Shown piece after piece: positions 15,934 to 24,972 of a stretch of 34,898 bases of DNA. Position 1 is the stretch's first letter; each line of letters starts with the position of its first letter. The position numbers were made by a program, and so were the translations under genes. This DNA is from Terriglobia bacterium (GTDB lineage: Bacteria > Acidobacteriota > Terriglobia > Terriglobales > Acidobacteriaceae). Below the pieces are notes generated by a model. That model saw only the letters and a list, made by a program, of their open reading frames with translations, had not been told where the DNA came from and did not search any database. Location: NCBI GenBank assembly GCA_020073525.1, contig JAIQFA010000056.1:1-34898 (forward strand). Reading direction: 5' to 3'.

Positions 15934-16518
15934 GTGAATTCGCTGCTGCCCATCTTCCCGCTCGAACTGGTACTGATGCCGGGCGTTCCTCTGCCACTGC
16001 ACATCTTCGAGCCACGCTACAAGGAGATGATCGCGGAATGCCTGGAACAGAAGAAGCCGTTCGGCGTGGTACGTGCGTCTGACGATGGAGTCGCTGACAT
16101 CGGCTGCACCGCTGAAATCATGTCGGTCACCAAGAAATATGACGATGGGCGCATGGACATCCTGACGCGCGGGGTGGAGCGGTTTGAGGTGATCCAGGTC
16201 AACGAAGATCGAGAGTTTTTGCAGGCGGAGATTTCGGTGGTGGAAGACGAACCCGAGAAGCCGGCAGCCGAGGTAGTGACGCAAGCCGTGCGCTTGCACG
16301 CCGAGATTGCGAAGCTGGCCGGGGCGGAGCCTTCTGGACCCGACGAGCAAGCCGGCAGTCTTTCCTTCTTACTCGCGGGATCGCTGCCGCTGGACCTCGA
16401 CTTCAAGCAGAGCCTGCTCTCGACCCTATCGGAAGCAAAACGTCTGGAGGCGGTAGTCGGTTATCTCGAGGCGATTCTGCCGGGCTTGCGGCGAGCGGCG
16501 AAGGCACGGTGGAATTAG
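15934..16518 (+). CDS. Lon substrate-binding (LON N-terminal domain) family protein
   Basis: A 194-residue stand-alone version of the N-terminal domain of Lon protease, without ATPase or protease parts. Recognisable blocks are LLPIFPLELVLMPGVPLPLHIFEPRY (split here as LPIFPLELVLMPG and PLHIFEPRY), GCTAEI and RMDILTRGVERFEV. Such proteins are widespread and their role is not settled; recognition of unfolded protein is the usual guess. The start is GTG 15934 with a GGAG seven bases upstream. The TAG stop is followed directly by a repeat arm. Confidence 0.92.
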   Translation: MNSLLPIFPLELVLMPGVPLPLHIFEPRYKEMIAECLEQKKPFGVVRASDDGVADIGCTAEIMSVTKKYDDGRMDILTRGVERFEVIQVNEDREFLQAEISVVEDEPEKPAAEVVTQAVRLHAEIAKLAGAEPSGPDEQAGSLSFLLAGSLPLDLDFKQSLLSTLSEAKRLEAVVGYLEAILPGLRRAAKARWN

Positions 16519-16655
16519 CCGTCAGCCGTTTCAGGTAACCCACTTTGCTTATGAGGAGTTGTCTTGTGCTCGCCGGTTCCTTGCTCTTAACCGTTGACTA
16601 TCTGCCTTGGACTTAAACGTTTTTACTGACGGCTGATGGCTGACGGCTGACAACT
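16515..16655. repeat. Heptamer inverted-repeat element (CTGACGG type), long spacer
   Basis: The left arm (16515-16534) overlaps the stop codon of the Lon-domain gene and is short. The right arm (16625-16655) consists of 7-mers CTGACGG, CTGATGG, CTGACGG. The spacer is about 90 bases and holds nothing I recognise. Confidence 0.75.
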
Positions 16656-16666
16656 GCTTCCGGCGG

Positions 16667-16672
16667 TATAAT
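16667..16672 (+). promoter_or_regulatory. TATAAT -10 box within a GGCGG/CCGCC palindrome
   Basis: A consensus TATAAT is framed by GGCGG and CCGCC, 37 bases upstream of the ATG of the MoxR-type gene. It lies 11 bases after the right arm of the preceding repeat. The flanking palindrome could be an operator. No matching -35 is visible at 17 bases. Confidence 0.45.
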
Positions 16673-16709
16673 CCGCCTAAGGCTTTTTCCAGTGGGGGTA
16701 GTTCCTACC

Positions 16710-18197
16710 ATGAGTGTTGTCCGGACTCTCGGCGAGTTGCGCCATAGCTCCTTCACTGCACAGCGTCTCGGGTCGCGACGGGTCAAAGATGAGCTGCGCG
16801 AGAACCTGATGTTGCGGCTGCGTGAGGGCAGTCCGATTTTTCCCGGCATTGTGGGATACGACGACACAGTCGTGCCGCAGATCGTCAACGCGATCCTCTC
16901 GCGGCATAACTTTATTCTCCTCGGGTTGCGCGGTCAGGCGAAGAGCCGCATTCTGCGGGCGCTGACGGCGCTGCTTGATCCTGAGATGCCGTACATCGCG
17001 GGTTGCGAGATCAACGATAATCCGTACGCGCCGATCTGCCGCCGCTGCCGCGAACTGGTTGCGAAAGAAGCCGACGCCACGCCGATTGCCTGGCTGACTC
17101 CGGAACACCGTTACGTAGAGAAGTTGGCCACGCCGGACGTGACAATCGCGGATCTGATCGGCGACATCGATCCCATCAAAGCGGCGCGCGGTGGGCACGA
17201 ACTATCCAGCGAGTTCACTGTGCATTATGGATTGCTGCCGCGCGCCAATCGCGGAATTTTTGCGATCAACGAATTGCCTGATCTTGCGGGCAAGATTCAG
17301 GTCGGACTCTTCAACATCATGCAGGAAGGCGACGTGCAGATTAAGGGATATCCGATCCGTCTGCCGCTGGACGTCGCGATAGTGTTCAGCGCGAACCCTG
17401 AGGACTACACTGCGCGCGGCAAGATCATTACCCCGCTCAAGGATCGCATCGGTTCGGAGATTCGCACCCACTATCCTGCGACGGTGGAGGAAGGCATCGC
17501 AATCACTGCGCAGGAAGCCTGGATTGCGCGAGACGGCTCACAGCTGCGTATTCCGAAGTATGTCAGCGAAGTGATCGAACGCATCGCGTTTGCGGCACGT
17601 GACGACAAGAAGATCGACAAGCGGTCGGGTGTGAGCCAGCGGCTGCCGATCTCCGCGATCGAGAACGTGGTATCGAATGCCGAGCGGCGGGCCCTGACGC
17701 ATCAGGAAAAGTTAATTGTGCCGCGGATCAGCGACATTTACGCAGCCCTGCCCGCGATCACGGGCAAACTCGAACTGGAGTACGAAGGCGAGATGAAAGG
17801 CGCCGACACAGTGAGCCGCGAGTTGATCCGCACCGCGGTGGCGAAGGCATTCGATACTCATCTTCAGGGCGTCAACCTAAGTCAGGTAGTGCAGTGGTTC
17901 GATCTGGGTGGCGAGATTCAACTCAGCGACAATGCCGGAGCGCAAGAAGTTCTAGAAGGCCTGCGCCAGATTCAGGGCTTGATGGAAAAATTAGGCAAGC
18001 TGAACGTCGGCCCAAAAGAAAGCCCCGAGATGCAGGTATCCGCAGCGGAGTTTGTCCTGGAAGGCCTGCACGCGCACAAGAAGATCGGACGCAACGAAGA
18101 GCGAGTGTTTACAGCAGGCGAGAAGCCTCCGAAAAAGCAGGAACGGTTGTACGAGCCGGAAGAGCCAGGGTTTGGAAGGAAGAGGGGATTTAATTAG
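16710..18197 (+). CDS. MoxR/magnesium-chelatase-type AAA+ ATPase
   Basis: A 495-residue AAA+ ATPase of the group that works with von Willebrand factor A proteins as chaperones. Walker A is GLRGQAKSR (72-80). Walker B reads RGIFAINEL (181-189), with Asn where Asp is usual. A small Cys group, GCE (99) and PICRRC (110-113), sits between them. NPEDYTARGKIITPLKDRIGSEI, split over sensor 1 and the Arg-finger region, is well kept. I prefer ATG 16710 (GGGGG upstream) to GTG 16692. The next gene is its VWA partner, separated by a repeat element that starts at this stop codon. Confidence 0.9.
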   Translation: MSVVRTLGELRHSSFTAQRLGSRRVKDELRENLMLRLREGSPIFPGIVGYDDTVVPQIVNAILSRHNFILLGLRGQAKSRILRALTALLDPEMPYIAGCEINDNPYAPICRRCRELVAKEADATPIAWLTPEHRYVEKLATPDVTIADLIGDIDPIKAARGGHELSSEFTVHYGLLPRANRGIFAINELPDLAGKIQVGLFNIMQEGDVQIKGYPIRLPLDVAIVFSANPEDYTARGKIITPLKDRIGSEIRTHYPATVEEGIAITAQEAWIARDGSQLRIPKYVSEVIERIAFAARDDKKIDKRSGVSQRLPISAIENVVSNAERRALTHQEKLIVPRISDIYAALPAITGKLELEYEGEMKGADTVSRELIRTAVAKAFDTHLQGVNLSQVVQWFDLGGEIQLSDNAGAQEVLEGLRQIQGLMEKLGKLNVGPKESPEMQVSAAEFVLEGLHAHKKIGRNEERVFTAGEKPPKKQERLYEPEEPGFGRKRGFN

Positions 18198-18334
18198 CTC
18201 TCAGCTGTCAGCCATCAGCCATCAGCCGTCAGGGAAGTCAGGAAGGGATGGCATTGTTTGGTGGGCCGCTGCAATCGAAAGTTGCGGAGTCCGAGGAGGT
18301 TTAGCTGAAGGCTGATGGCTGACGGCTGAGAGCT
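18196..18334. repeat. Heptamer inverted-repeat element inside the MoxR-VWA operon
   Basis: The left arm (18196-18232) begins within the TAG stop codon of the ATPase gene. The right arm (18305-18334) ends four bases before the VWA ATG. The arms share AGCTCTCAGC and TCAGCCATCAGCC blocks (28 of 30 aligned bases match). The 72-base spacer contains a 57-base frame from ATG 18248 that I do not regard as a gene. Confidence 0.85.
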
Positions 18335-18338
18335 GTTT

Positions 18339-19577
18339 ATGAAGCGCATCCGTTACACTAAATACGTTCCCGACCCCGCCAGCGAGATGAGCATGGAGGA
18401 CCTGCTCAGCGCCCTCTCCGATTATTTTCTGCAGAGCGGATTCAACGACAATTTCTGGTACGAACTGCCGGAAGGCGAGCAGTCGCTCGACGAATTGCGG
18501 CGTGCCCTCGAACAGGCTTTGCTCAACGGCGAGATGTTTGACGAAGAAATGCGCGACCGCCTGCAGCAGATGCAGATGGAGGGCGAACTCGAGGAATTGA
18601 TCGAGAAACTGATCGAGCGGATGCAGCAGGAGGATTACATCTCCATCGACCAACCTCACGATCCTGCCAGGCAGTCGAGCGTGGGCGGACAGGTTGGTGA
18701 TCCGCAGCAGCAAGCGAAGTTCGAGATCACCGACAAGAGCCTCGATTTCTTGGGATTCAAAGCTCTGCGTGACCTGCTCGGTTCGCTCGGCAAGTCGAGT
18801 TTCGGGCGCCACGACACGCGGGACATGGCGACCGGCATCGAAGCGAGCGGCGCTTCGAAGCCATATGAATTTGGCGACACGTTGAACCTCGACATCACGG
18901 CGACGCTATCTTCGGCGATACAGCGCGAAGGCCTCGGGCTTCCTCTGAATCTCGAATACAGCGATCTGCAGGTCCATCAGTGCGAGTACCAGTCGTCGTG
19001 CGCGACCGTGCTGATGCTCGACTGCTCGCATTCGATGATTCTGTATGGAGAAGATCGCTTCACTCCGGCGAAGAAAGTTGCGATGGCACTGTCGCAGCTG
19101 ATTCGAACGCAGTATCCAGGAGACTCGCTGTCGTTAGTGCTGTTTCACGATTCGGCGGAAGAAGTCCCAATCTCGCAATTGGCGCGGGTGAAGGTTGGTC
19201 CTTACTACACAAACACTCGCGAGGGACTGCGCATGGCGCAACGCATCCTGCAACGCCAGCGCAAGGATATGAAGCAGATCGTCATGATCACCGACGGCAA
19301 GCCTTCGGCGCTCACACTCGAAGACGGACGCATCTACAAGAACGCTTTCGGGCTCGACCCGCTGGTGGTCAGCCAGACGCTCGAAGAAGTTTCCAAGTGC
19401 AAGCGGGCGGGAGTACTGATCAATACTTTCATGCTGGCGTCGGACTACGGGCTGGTGCAGTTTGTCCAGAAAGTGACACAGATGTGCCGCGGCAAGGCCT
19501 ACTTCACGACGCCGTACACGCTCGGGCAGTACCTGCTGATGGATTACATGTCGCGAAAAACGAAGACGATTCACTAG
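18339..19577 (+). CDS. VWA domain protein, partner of the MoxR-type ATPase
   Basis: A 412-residue cytoplasmic protein without signal peptide. The N-terminal 200 residues are acidic and helical ([37 protein letters not shown]). The VWA domain occupies about 220-400: MIDAS motif DCSHS (228-232), Thr at about 291 (YYTNTREG) and ITDGKP (317-322). By family knowledge such proteins bind a substrate or a metallo-enzyme while MoxR supplies ATP-driven remodelling. No recognisable ribosome site remains upstream because the repeat arm ends four bases before the ATG. The client is not encoded nearby in an obvious way. Confidence 0.9.
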   Translation: MKRIRYTKYVPDPASEMSMEDLLSALSDYFLQSGFNDNFWYELPEGEQSLDELRRALEQALLNGEMFDEEMRDRLQQMQMEGELEELIEKLIERMQQEDYISIDQPHDPARQSSVGGQVGDPQQQAKFEITDKSLDFLGFKALRDLLGSLGKSSFGRHDTRDMATGIEASGASKPYEFGDTLNLDITATLSSAIQREGLGLPLNLEYSDLQVHQCEYQSSCATVLMLDCSHSMILYGEDRFTPAKKVAMALSQLIRTQYPGDSLSLVLFHDSAEEVPISQLARVKVGPYYTNTREGLRMAQRILQRQRKDMKQIVMITDGKPSALTLEDGRIYKNAFGLDPLVVSQTLEEVSKCKRAGVLINTFMLASDYGLVQFVQKVTQMCRGKAYFTTPYTLGQYLLMDYMSRKTKTIH

Positions 19578-19618
19578 CGTCGAGATCACGCGAGCCGCGA
19601 AGCGGAGGAATAGGAAAG

Positions 19619-19688
19619 CCCGGCGCATGAGTGCCGGGAAGGCAAAATGGAACAAATCGGAGTCCCGTCAGGGACGCTACTGAATTTT
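19619..19688 (+). terminator. Two hairpins followed by a short T-run after the VWA gene
   Basis: CCCGGC/GCCGGG (19619-19638, 8-base loop) and GTCCC/GGGAC (19662-19675, 4-base loop) are followed by ATTTTTCC at about 19684-19690. It could end the MoxR-VWA transcript. The second stem is separated from the T-run by nine bases, so this is not a canonical terminator. Confidence 0.4.
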
Positions 19689-19785
19689 TCCTGGGAGCAC
19701 GAATTACAGAAGTAACGCGTGGAATGCCTGCCCAGGTCCAATTTCGTTGTAAGATCGCTGCAATATCTTTCGTTTGGAGACTGTT

Positions 19786-20019
19786 ATGAAACGAATTGCC
19801 ACTTTCATGCTATTGCTTACCTTGGCCGTTGCTGGGGCTATGCCAGCAAACGCTCAACGCATCAGTCCTGAAGAGAATGCGCGCCGGTCGAGCAAGGCGG
19901 CCAAGAACCAACAAAAGATGTTAAAGAAGGCAAACAAGAAACAGCGCAAAGCGGCCAGGAAGGCTGACAAGGCGGGACGAAAGGCCGCCGAAAGGAACAA
20001 TCGTAGCTATAGAAAGTAG
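19786..20019 (+). CDS. Small exported Lys/Arg/Ala-rich protein
   Basis: A 77-residue protein. The signal peptide is about 1-23 (MKRIATFMLLLTLAVAGAMPANA). The mature 54 residues are extremely basic, with repeated KKA, KAA and RKA and a single likely helix, giving a charge that suggests binding to polyanions or to the cell surface. No domain is recognised. ATG 19786 is supported by TTGGAGA at 19774-19780. A TAAGAT at 19750 is a weak -10 candidate. Confidence 0.7.
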   Translation: MKRIATFMLLLTLAVAGAMPANAQRISPEENARRSSKAAKNQQKMLKKANKKQRKAARKADKAGRKAAERNNRSYRK

Positions 20020-20165
20020 CGTTTCGAGTTTTCCGCTCAGTACTATCTAACGATTCGTCACAAACCCACAGTGACCGCACTCACATCTTACTGATCCATA
20101 ACGCGCTACCCTGATTTCACTCCCAGGACCGCCGCCGGTCCGTTCCCTCCAGAAAGAGACTCGCT

Positions 20166-20717
20166 ATGCGTGCGTCACAGCGCGTTTTGTTTTGCCTTGC
20201 TCTTGCCTGCCTATCGAGCTTTGCAGCGGGGCAACGATCGGATCAAGTCCTCGCCGAGCGCGTTCTAGGTCCGCAATGGAAGCAGGTTTCGCGCCGCGCC
20301 GGAATGATATTTGCCGGTACCGTGCTCACCGCCGCGCCGCGGGCTCCGGTAAACGATAGAGCAGTTTCGGGGCTGACTCCGACGGTGCAGTTGAGTTTTC
20401 GCGTGGACCAGGCGATTGTTGGCGTCGAGCCGGGGCAGATCTTGACGATTCACGAGTGGGCGGGTGCACGGCTCATGCATCGCCCGATGAGCAGCGGCCA
20501 GCGCATTTTGATTTTTCTCTATCCGCCGAGTCGATTGGGCCTCACCAGTCCGGTCGGCGGATTACTCGGCCAGGTCGCTCTCGATCCGAGCGGCAAGTAT
20601 GTGTCCGAGCAGGAGCTTCGCCTCCGAAACCAAATCACTCCGAAGGTGCGTGTCGATACCGACAGGGTCAGCGTCGTTCAACTGGAGCGGGCCATCCGCA
20701 GCGCCCGGGAGGAGTGA
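20166..20717 (+). CDS. Secreted hypothetical protein, coupled to the next gene
   Basis: A 183-residue protein with signal peptide MRASQRVLFCLALACLSSF (cleavage near AAG). The mature part is strand-rich: MIFAGTVLTAAPRAP, TVQLSFRVDQAIVGVEPGQILTIHEWAG (split by short loops) and GQRILIFLYPPSRLGLTSPVGG. Such a pattern of FxGTVL and GQRxLxFL resembles small exported beta-sandwich proteins in which a secreted enzyme's neighbour is encoded, but I do not recognise a family. It ends two bases before the next ATG and supplies that gene's GGAGGA ribosome site. Confidence 0.65.
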   Translation: MRASQRVLFCLALACLSSFAAGQRSDQVLAERVLGPQWKQVSRRAGMIFAGTVLTAAPRAPVNDRAVSGLTPTVQLSFRVDQAIVGVEPGQILTIHEWAGARLMHRPMSSGQRILIFLYPPSRLGLTSPVGGLLGQVALDPSGKYVSEQELRLRNQITPKVRVDTDRVSVVQLERAIRSAREE

Positions 20718-20719
20718 CC

Positions 20720-23700
20720 ATGCGTACGCGAATCTTGCTATTCGTCGCTTTTCTGATTTGCAGTGTTGTTGCCAGCCGTGCCGGAGGCCCTGCTTTTGTT
20801 GCGGGCTGGGGCTACGATCCGGGAGTAGAAGGCCAGCCGCTGCTGTGGGCCAATGGTTCGGTGCAGTACTACACGGATCAGGGCGATTTAAGTCCGATAC
20901 TGCCCAGTACGCAGGCCGATACTTTTGTAGCGACCGCCTTCAGCGCGTGGACCAGTATTTCGAGCGTTGCCCTTACCGCATCGCAGGCCGGACATCTTGC
21001 GGAAGATGCAAACGGCAGCAACATCGCTACCGACGGCTACGGAACGATTACCAGCCCCGTGGACATCACATCGTCAGCTACGAGCACTCCGGTAGGAATC
21101 GTGTACGACTATGACGGCACGGTGACCGATGCGCTGTTCGGCGAGGGCGCGGGAGGCTTGGCCGATTGCTTCACCAACGCTGTCTATGGCGGACCCGACA
21201 ACTTTGCCATCGCCGGTGCCATTGTGCATGCGGTTGTGGTAATCAACGGAGTCTGCGCGGCGACAAGTGCGCAACTCCCGGATGTTCAATACCGTTTGGT
21301 GCGCGTCCTCGGGCGCATTCTTGGCTTGGGATGGTCGCAGGCGAACATTAACGTGTTGACCCACAAGCCGGTGGCCACGACCGCGGATTTTGCGGGGTTT
21401 CCGGTGATGCATTTTGCCGATCCGATCAACTGCGTGCCCATCAGCACTTGCTACGCCAACGCAGCCGTTCCAAAGATGGACGACACCACGGCGCTCGCAC
21501 GCCTTTATCCCGCGAGCGGCAGTTCGCAACCGGCGGGCAGAATTTATGGCAGCGTGTACTTCACCGATGCGTCCGGGAATGCGGTGCAGCCAATGCAGGG
21601 AGTCAACGTGGTGGCCAGGTTGATGGTCTCAGGCCAGCCATCGCGGCAATATGTCGTGACATCCGTTTCTGGATTCGCATTTCACGGTAACGCCGGCAAC
21701 ATCGTCAACGGGTACGTTGACGCCAATGGGCTTCGCTACGACCGGTGGGGCTCGAACGATCCTGCGCTCGAAGGGTTTTTCGATCTCGGCCAACTGATGA
21801 TCCCGGCCGGGCAAACCATCGCCCAGTATCAGTTGAGCGTCGAACCGCTCGACATGAGCTGGTCTATGGGCGTCGAACCGTATGCTCCCCATCAGGTGGC
21901 GCCCTCGGGTTCATTCGCCCCGGTTGTCGTGACCGTGCAGAATGGGTCAAACGACGAGCGCGACATCCTGATGTTGCAGGATGAAGTTGCGCAAACCCAT
22001 CCCGGCAGCGGATCGACGTACACGAATCCGGCGTCTCTCCCGGCGGGCGGAGGATGGGGATCGTGGATCTCCGGTTACGGAAGCACGGATTTCTTTCAGT
22101 TCACCGCGCAAGCCAATCGGACGGCCTCGGTTTCAGTGCTCGCACTGGACGAAAGCGGCGTGCCGACCGAAGTGAAGCTCCAGCCCGTCATTGGCATCTG
22201 GCAACTGAGCGACCAGAGCGAGAATCCTGCACCAGCATCCACGCCGGTTGCGTTCAACACGGCAACTTGGGGACTGACGCGGCTGGATGCACAGTTCAGC
22301 ACTGCCGACACCTACCGGTTGGGAGTGGCGGACTTCCGTGGCGATGGACGTCCGGATTATTTCTACCGTGCAAGCCTGCTCTATTCGGATACGGTTGTGC
22401 CGGCACGCGTGAGTCTGGCAGGCGGCGGGGCCACGCTGCATGGCATTGGGTTCAGGCCAGGCCTGCAGGTGAATGTAGGTGGCAACAACGGGAGCGTTCT
22501 TTCTGCATCGGCCAGCCAGATCCAGACCACCGTTCCCTCTGGTGTGCAGGATGGAACGGCGACGATCCAGGTCACAGATCCGGTAAGCGGCGCCTTTTCC
22601 CAGATGATTGGTGCATTGACTTACGGTGCGCTGCGAACCGATCTTCTACTCCTGCTGCAGGGGGCGGAGCCCGCGACTCCAGTCGGATCACAAGCGGCCA
22701 ATGCCATCCGCGTGCGCGCGGTTGCTGCCGATCGAGTCACGCCGGTGCGAGGGGCGACAATTGCGTGGAACGCGATTAACGGCCTGCAGTTCTCAGTATG
22801 CAACGGGACTTCCTCCTGTTCCGTCCTGACCGATGAAGCTGGGGAATCTTCGAGTTGGGTGACACCGGCCGCGACCGGACCGAGCACGATTACGGTGGCT
22901 CTGGCGCCAGTATCGTACTCGCCGCCACAGATGCAACAGACGACGGTGGTGGGAACCTCGTCCGCGCTTGACTTGGTTGCCGTGACGCCGACGCGGTGGG
23001 TTGGGCAAGGCGCCACGATCGCAGTTCCGCTCACGGTTGAGGTGCTGGGCCTGGGCGTGCCCAAGCCGAATGTCGCGATCAATTTCACCCTTACCAAGGG
23101 GACAGCTTCGCTTTCGGCAGGCAGTGCAACCACCAACGGCTCGGGATACGCCAGCATCACAGCTAGTCTCACGAATCAGAATGCCGACGTGCAGATCAGC
23201 GCGTGCGTCGCCCCTGGCAACTCGCCGTGCCAGATCTTTACGTTGTACTCGACACCCTCTTCGCTGTGGTCACTGGAGACAGTCAGTGGATCGTCGCAGT
23301 TTGTGCTGACAGGGCAATTCTTTCAGCCGCTGGTCATGCGGGTGACTGACGGCTCGTCGGTCGCGAACCCGGTGATGGGAGTGAACGTGACTTTTGCGAC
23401 CACGCTGGCTCGGATGAGTCCAGGCCCGGGGGGCCCGCCGGGCGGCGATTCTTTAGTCGCGCAGACTGACGCCGGGCTACCCGTTCTTCTCGGATCGTCG
23501 CAGGCGCAGGCGGTAACCGATCCGAATGGATTGGCGTCCATTATCCCCTCGGCCGGAAACGTGGGCCCATGTGATGTGTTCATCGCAGTGAGTGCGGGCC
23601 ACTCAACCGCGCAGTTTCAACTGGAGAGTCTGGCAGCGATCATTCCGGTGCCGCCGAGAAACATCCACATCAAGGCTCCACACGTGCCGCGAGCGCCGCA

Positions 23701-23947
23701 CTTTGGAGTGCAACCGTCCGCCACGCAAGGCGTGCCGGTGATGCTGTTCGCAGTTCCTCAAGCCATTCCGTGGGACGACCCAGACGCAAACTCCAAGTCC
23801 TGTTCCGGAGCGGAGCAGGATATCGCCAAGGCGCCTTCCGTGCCCGATCAAGTCAGCGCCAACCTCGTTGAAGATAAGAAAAGCTGCCCTCGCGCGCAGA
23901 AGGGAGACGGAGAGTTTCTCGGGTCGACACTGTCGGGATTGCGCTAA
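20720..23947 (+). CDS. Large secreted multidomain protein: degenerate matrixin-like protease domain plus Ig/IPT repeats
   Basis: The protein has 1075 residues and a signal peptide (MRTRILLFVAFLICSVVASRA). Residues about 25-260 align in layout with matrixin-type metalloproteases: WANGSVQYYTDQGDLSP, a central VVVINGV strand, then VRVLGRILGLGWSQ (194-207) where HExxHxxGxxH would be, and MDDTTALARLYP at the end. The zinc His and the Glu are missing, so it is probably not an active protease. Next come a carboxypeptidase-regulatory-like segment (GRIYGSVYFTDASGNAV), an IPT/TIG domain (ATLHGIGFRPGLQVNVGG, near 570) and two or three bacterial Ig-like domains (GVPKPNVAINFTLTKG). It may be a surface or adhesion protein. 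ATG 20720 follows GGAGGAGTGACC. Confidence 0.78.
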   Translation: MRTRILLFVAFLICSVVASRAGGPAFVAGWGYDPGVEGQPLLWANGSVQYYTDQGDLSPILPSTQADTFVATAFSAWTSISSVALTASQAGHLAEDANGSNIATDGYGTITSPVDITSSATSTPVGIVYDYDGTVTDALFGEGAGGLADCFTNAVYGGPDNFAIAGAIVHAVVVINGVCAATSAQLPDVQYRLVRVLGRILGLGWSQANINVLTHKPVATTADFAGFPVMHFADPINCVPISTCYANAAVPKMDDTTALARLYPASGSSQPAGRIYGSVYFTDASGNAVQPMQGVNVVARLMVSGQPSRQYVVTSVSGFAFHGNAGNIVNGYVDANGLRYDRWGSNDPALEGFFDLGQLMIPAGQTIAQYQLSVEPLDMSWSMGVEPYAPHQVAPSGSFAPVVVTVQNGSNDERDILMLQDEVAQTHPGSGSTYTNPASLPAGGGWGSWISGYGSTDFFQFTAQANRTASVSVLALDESGVPTEVKLQPVIGIWQLSDQSENPAPASTPVAFNTATWGLTRLDAQFSTADTYRLGVADFRGDGRPDYFYRASLLYSDTVVPARVSLAGGGATLHGIGFRPGLQVNVGGNNGSVLSASASQIQTTVPSGVQDGTATIQVTDPVSGAFSQMIGALTYGALRTDLLLLLQGAEPATPVGSQAANAIRVRAVAADRVTPVRGATIAWNAINGLQFSVCNGTSSCSVLTDEAGESSSWVTPAATGPSTITVALAPVSYSPPQMQQTTVVGTSSALDLVAVTPTRWVGQGATIAVPLTVEVLGLGVPKPNVAINFTLTKGTASLSAGSATTNGSGYASITASLTNQNADVQISACVAPGNSPCQIFTLYSTPSSLWSLETVSGSSQFVLTGQFFQPLVMRVTDGSSVANPVMGVNVTFATTLARMSPGPGGPPGGDSLVAQTDAGLPVLLGSSQAQAVTDPNGLASIIPSAGNVGPCDVFIAVSAGHSTAQFQLESLAAIIPVPPRNIHIKAPHVPRAPHFGVQPSATQGVPVMLFAVPQAIPWDDPDANSKSCSGAEQDIAKAPSVPDQVSANLVEDKKSCPRAQKGDGEFLGSTLSGLR

Positions 23948-23949
23948 CG

Positions 23950-24029
23950 GTAGCGCCGCCGAGAGCGAGACGCCCATTCGGCAAGCTCAGGGCAGGCTCT
24001 CGGGATAGCCGGCAAGATGCCAGCGCTAC
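23950..24029. repeat. Palindromic element with GTAGCGC ends
   Basis: GTAGCGC (23950-23956) and GCGCTAC (24023-24029) bound an 80-base segment including CGGCAAGATGCCAGCG near the right end. The left half is degenerate. It begins three bases after the TAA stop of the preceding gene. Confidence 0.5.
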
Positions 24030-24116
24030 AGTCTCAAGACCCGCCTAAGGGAATTGGGGCGTTGTGCCGATAGTTTGATCGGGGTCTCTATCGCCCCCTG
24101 CGATCGGAATCGACTC

Positions 24117-24971
24117 ATGGCGCAGAAACGCTCTTCGGAATCGGACAAGTCCCGGAATGCCGTAGCTCCCGTGAACGGCTCCGGCAATATTCGGACGCTG
24201 GGCAAAGACTGCGTCTACAACGACGAGTTGCGCCGGCTGCAAATTGAACTGGTCAAACTGCAGGAGTGGATTCGACAGAAAGGCCTCAGACTAGTGGCCA
24301 TCTTCGAGGGTCGAGACGCGGCGGGGAAAGGCGGCGCGATCAAGAGGATCACGGAGAGCCTGAATCCCCGGGTCTGCCGCGTGGTGGCACTGGGCACGCC
24401 CACCGAGCGCGAAAAGACGCAATGGTATTTCCAGCGATACGTGGCGCATTTGCCGGCTGCCGGTGAAATGGTCTTGTTCGACCGCAGTTGGTACAACCGG
24501 GCAGGCGTCGAACACGTGATGGGCTTCTGCTCTGAGAGCGAGTATCTCGAGTTTCTGCAAAGCTGCCCGGAGTTCGAGCGGATGCTGGTGCGCTCGGGCA
24601 TCATCCTCCTGAAATACTGGTTCTCGGTAAGCGATGAAGAGCAGGAACGCCGTTTTCAAGAGCGCATGAAAGATGCCACCAAACGCTGGAAGCTGAGCCC
24701 CATGGACCTGGAATCCAGAAAACACTGGGTGGACTACTCGCGCGCCAAGGACGAGATGTTCGCGCACACCGACATCAAACAGGCGCCCTGGTACGTGGTG
24801 AACGCGGACAACAAGAAATCCGCGCGCTTGAACGTGATCTGCCACCTCTTGTCACGGATCGCTTACGAAGATCTGACGCCGGAACCGCTGAAGCTGCCAC
24901 CGCTCGAGGCGGTCAAGTACATCCGGCCGCCCATCCACGAGCAGAACTTCGTTCCGGAACTCTACAAGTAA
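24117..24971 (+). CDS. ppk2: Polyphosphate kinase 2 (PPK2)
   Basis: A 284-residue cytoplasmic kinase that moves phosphate between polyphosphate and nucleotides. Walker A EGRDAAGKGG is at 64-73, Walker B VLFDRSWYNRAG at 119-130, and the lid region carries Arg/Lys-rich RFQERMKDATKRWKLSPMD. Single-domain form, most like class I, which mainly phosphorylates NDPs using polyP. The start ATG 24117 gives the usual N-terminus; there is only a weak GGAA upstream. It is convergent with the S9 peptidase gene. Confidence 0.95.
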   Translation: MAQKRSSESDKSRNAVAPVNGSGNIRTLGKDCVYNDELRRLQIELVKLQEWIRQKGLRLVAIFEGRDAAGKGGAIKRITESLNPRVCRVVALGTPTEREKTQWYFQRYVAHLPAAGEMVLFDRSWYNRAGVEHVMGFCSESEYLEFLQSCPEFERMLVRSGIILLKYWFSVSDEEQERRFQERMKDATKRWKLSPMDLESRKHWVDYSRAKDEMFAHTDIKQAPWYVVNADNKKSARLNVICHLLSRIAYEDLTPEPLKLPPLEAVKYIRPPIHEQNFVPELYK

Positions 24972-24972
24972 A

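Noticed and set aside
15781..16350. N-terminal extension of the short-chain dehydrogenase up to 16350
   Set aside because: It would read antisense through the Lon-domain gene and a perfect inverted repeat; SDR proteins start at the TGASMGIG region as chosen.
16625..16672. Repeat-arm CTGAC units as -35 boxes for the following TATAAT
   Set aside because: Spacing is 14 or 21 bases, not about 17, at both loci where it was tested (16667 and 31466).
18248..18304. 57-base frame (18 residues) in the loop of the MoxR-VWA repeat element
   Set aside because: It is too short, lacks a properly spaced ribosome site and lies in a repeat loop; no homology is recognised.
19627..19683. 57-base frame downstream of the VWA gene
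   Set aside because: It runs through two hairpins of a probable terminator or dispersed palindrome and has no ribosome site.
20456..20719. N-terminal extension of the large secreted protein up to 20456
   Set aside because: It overlaps the upstream secreted gene in another frame; ATG 20720 has a signal peptide and a strong ribosome site.
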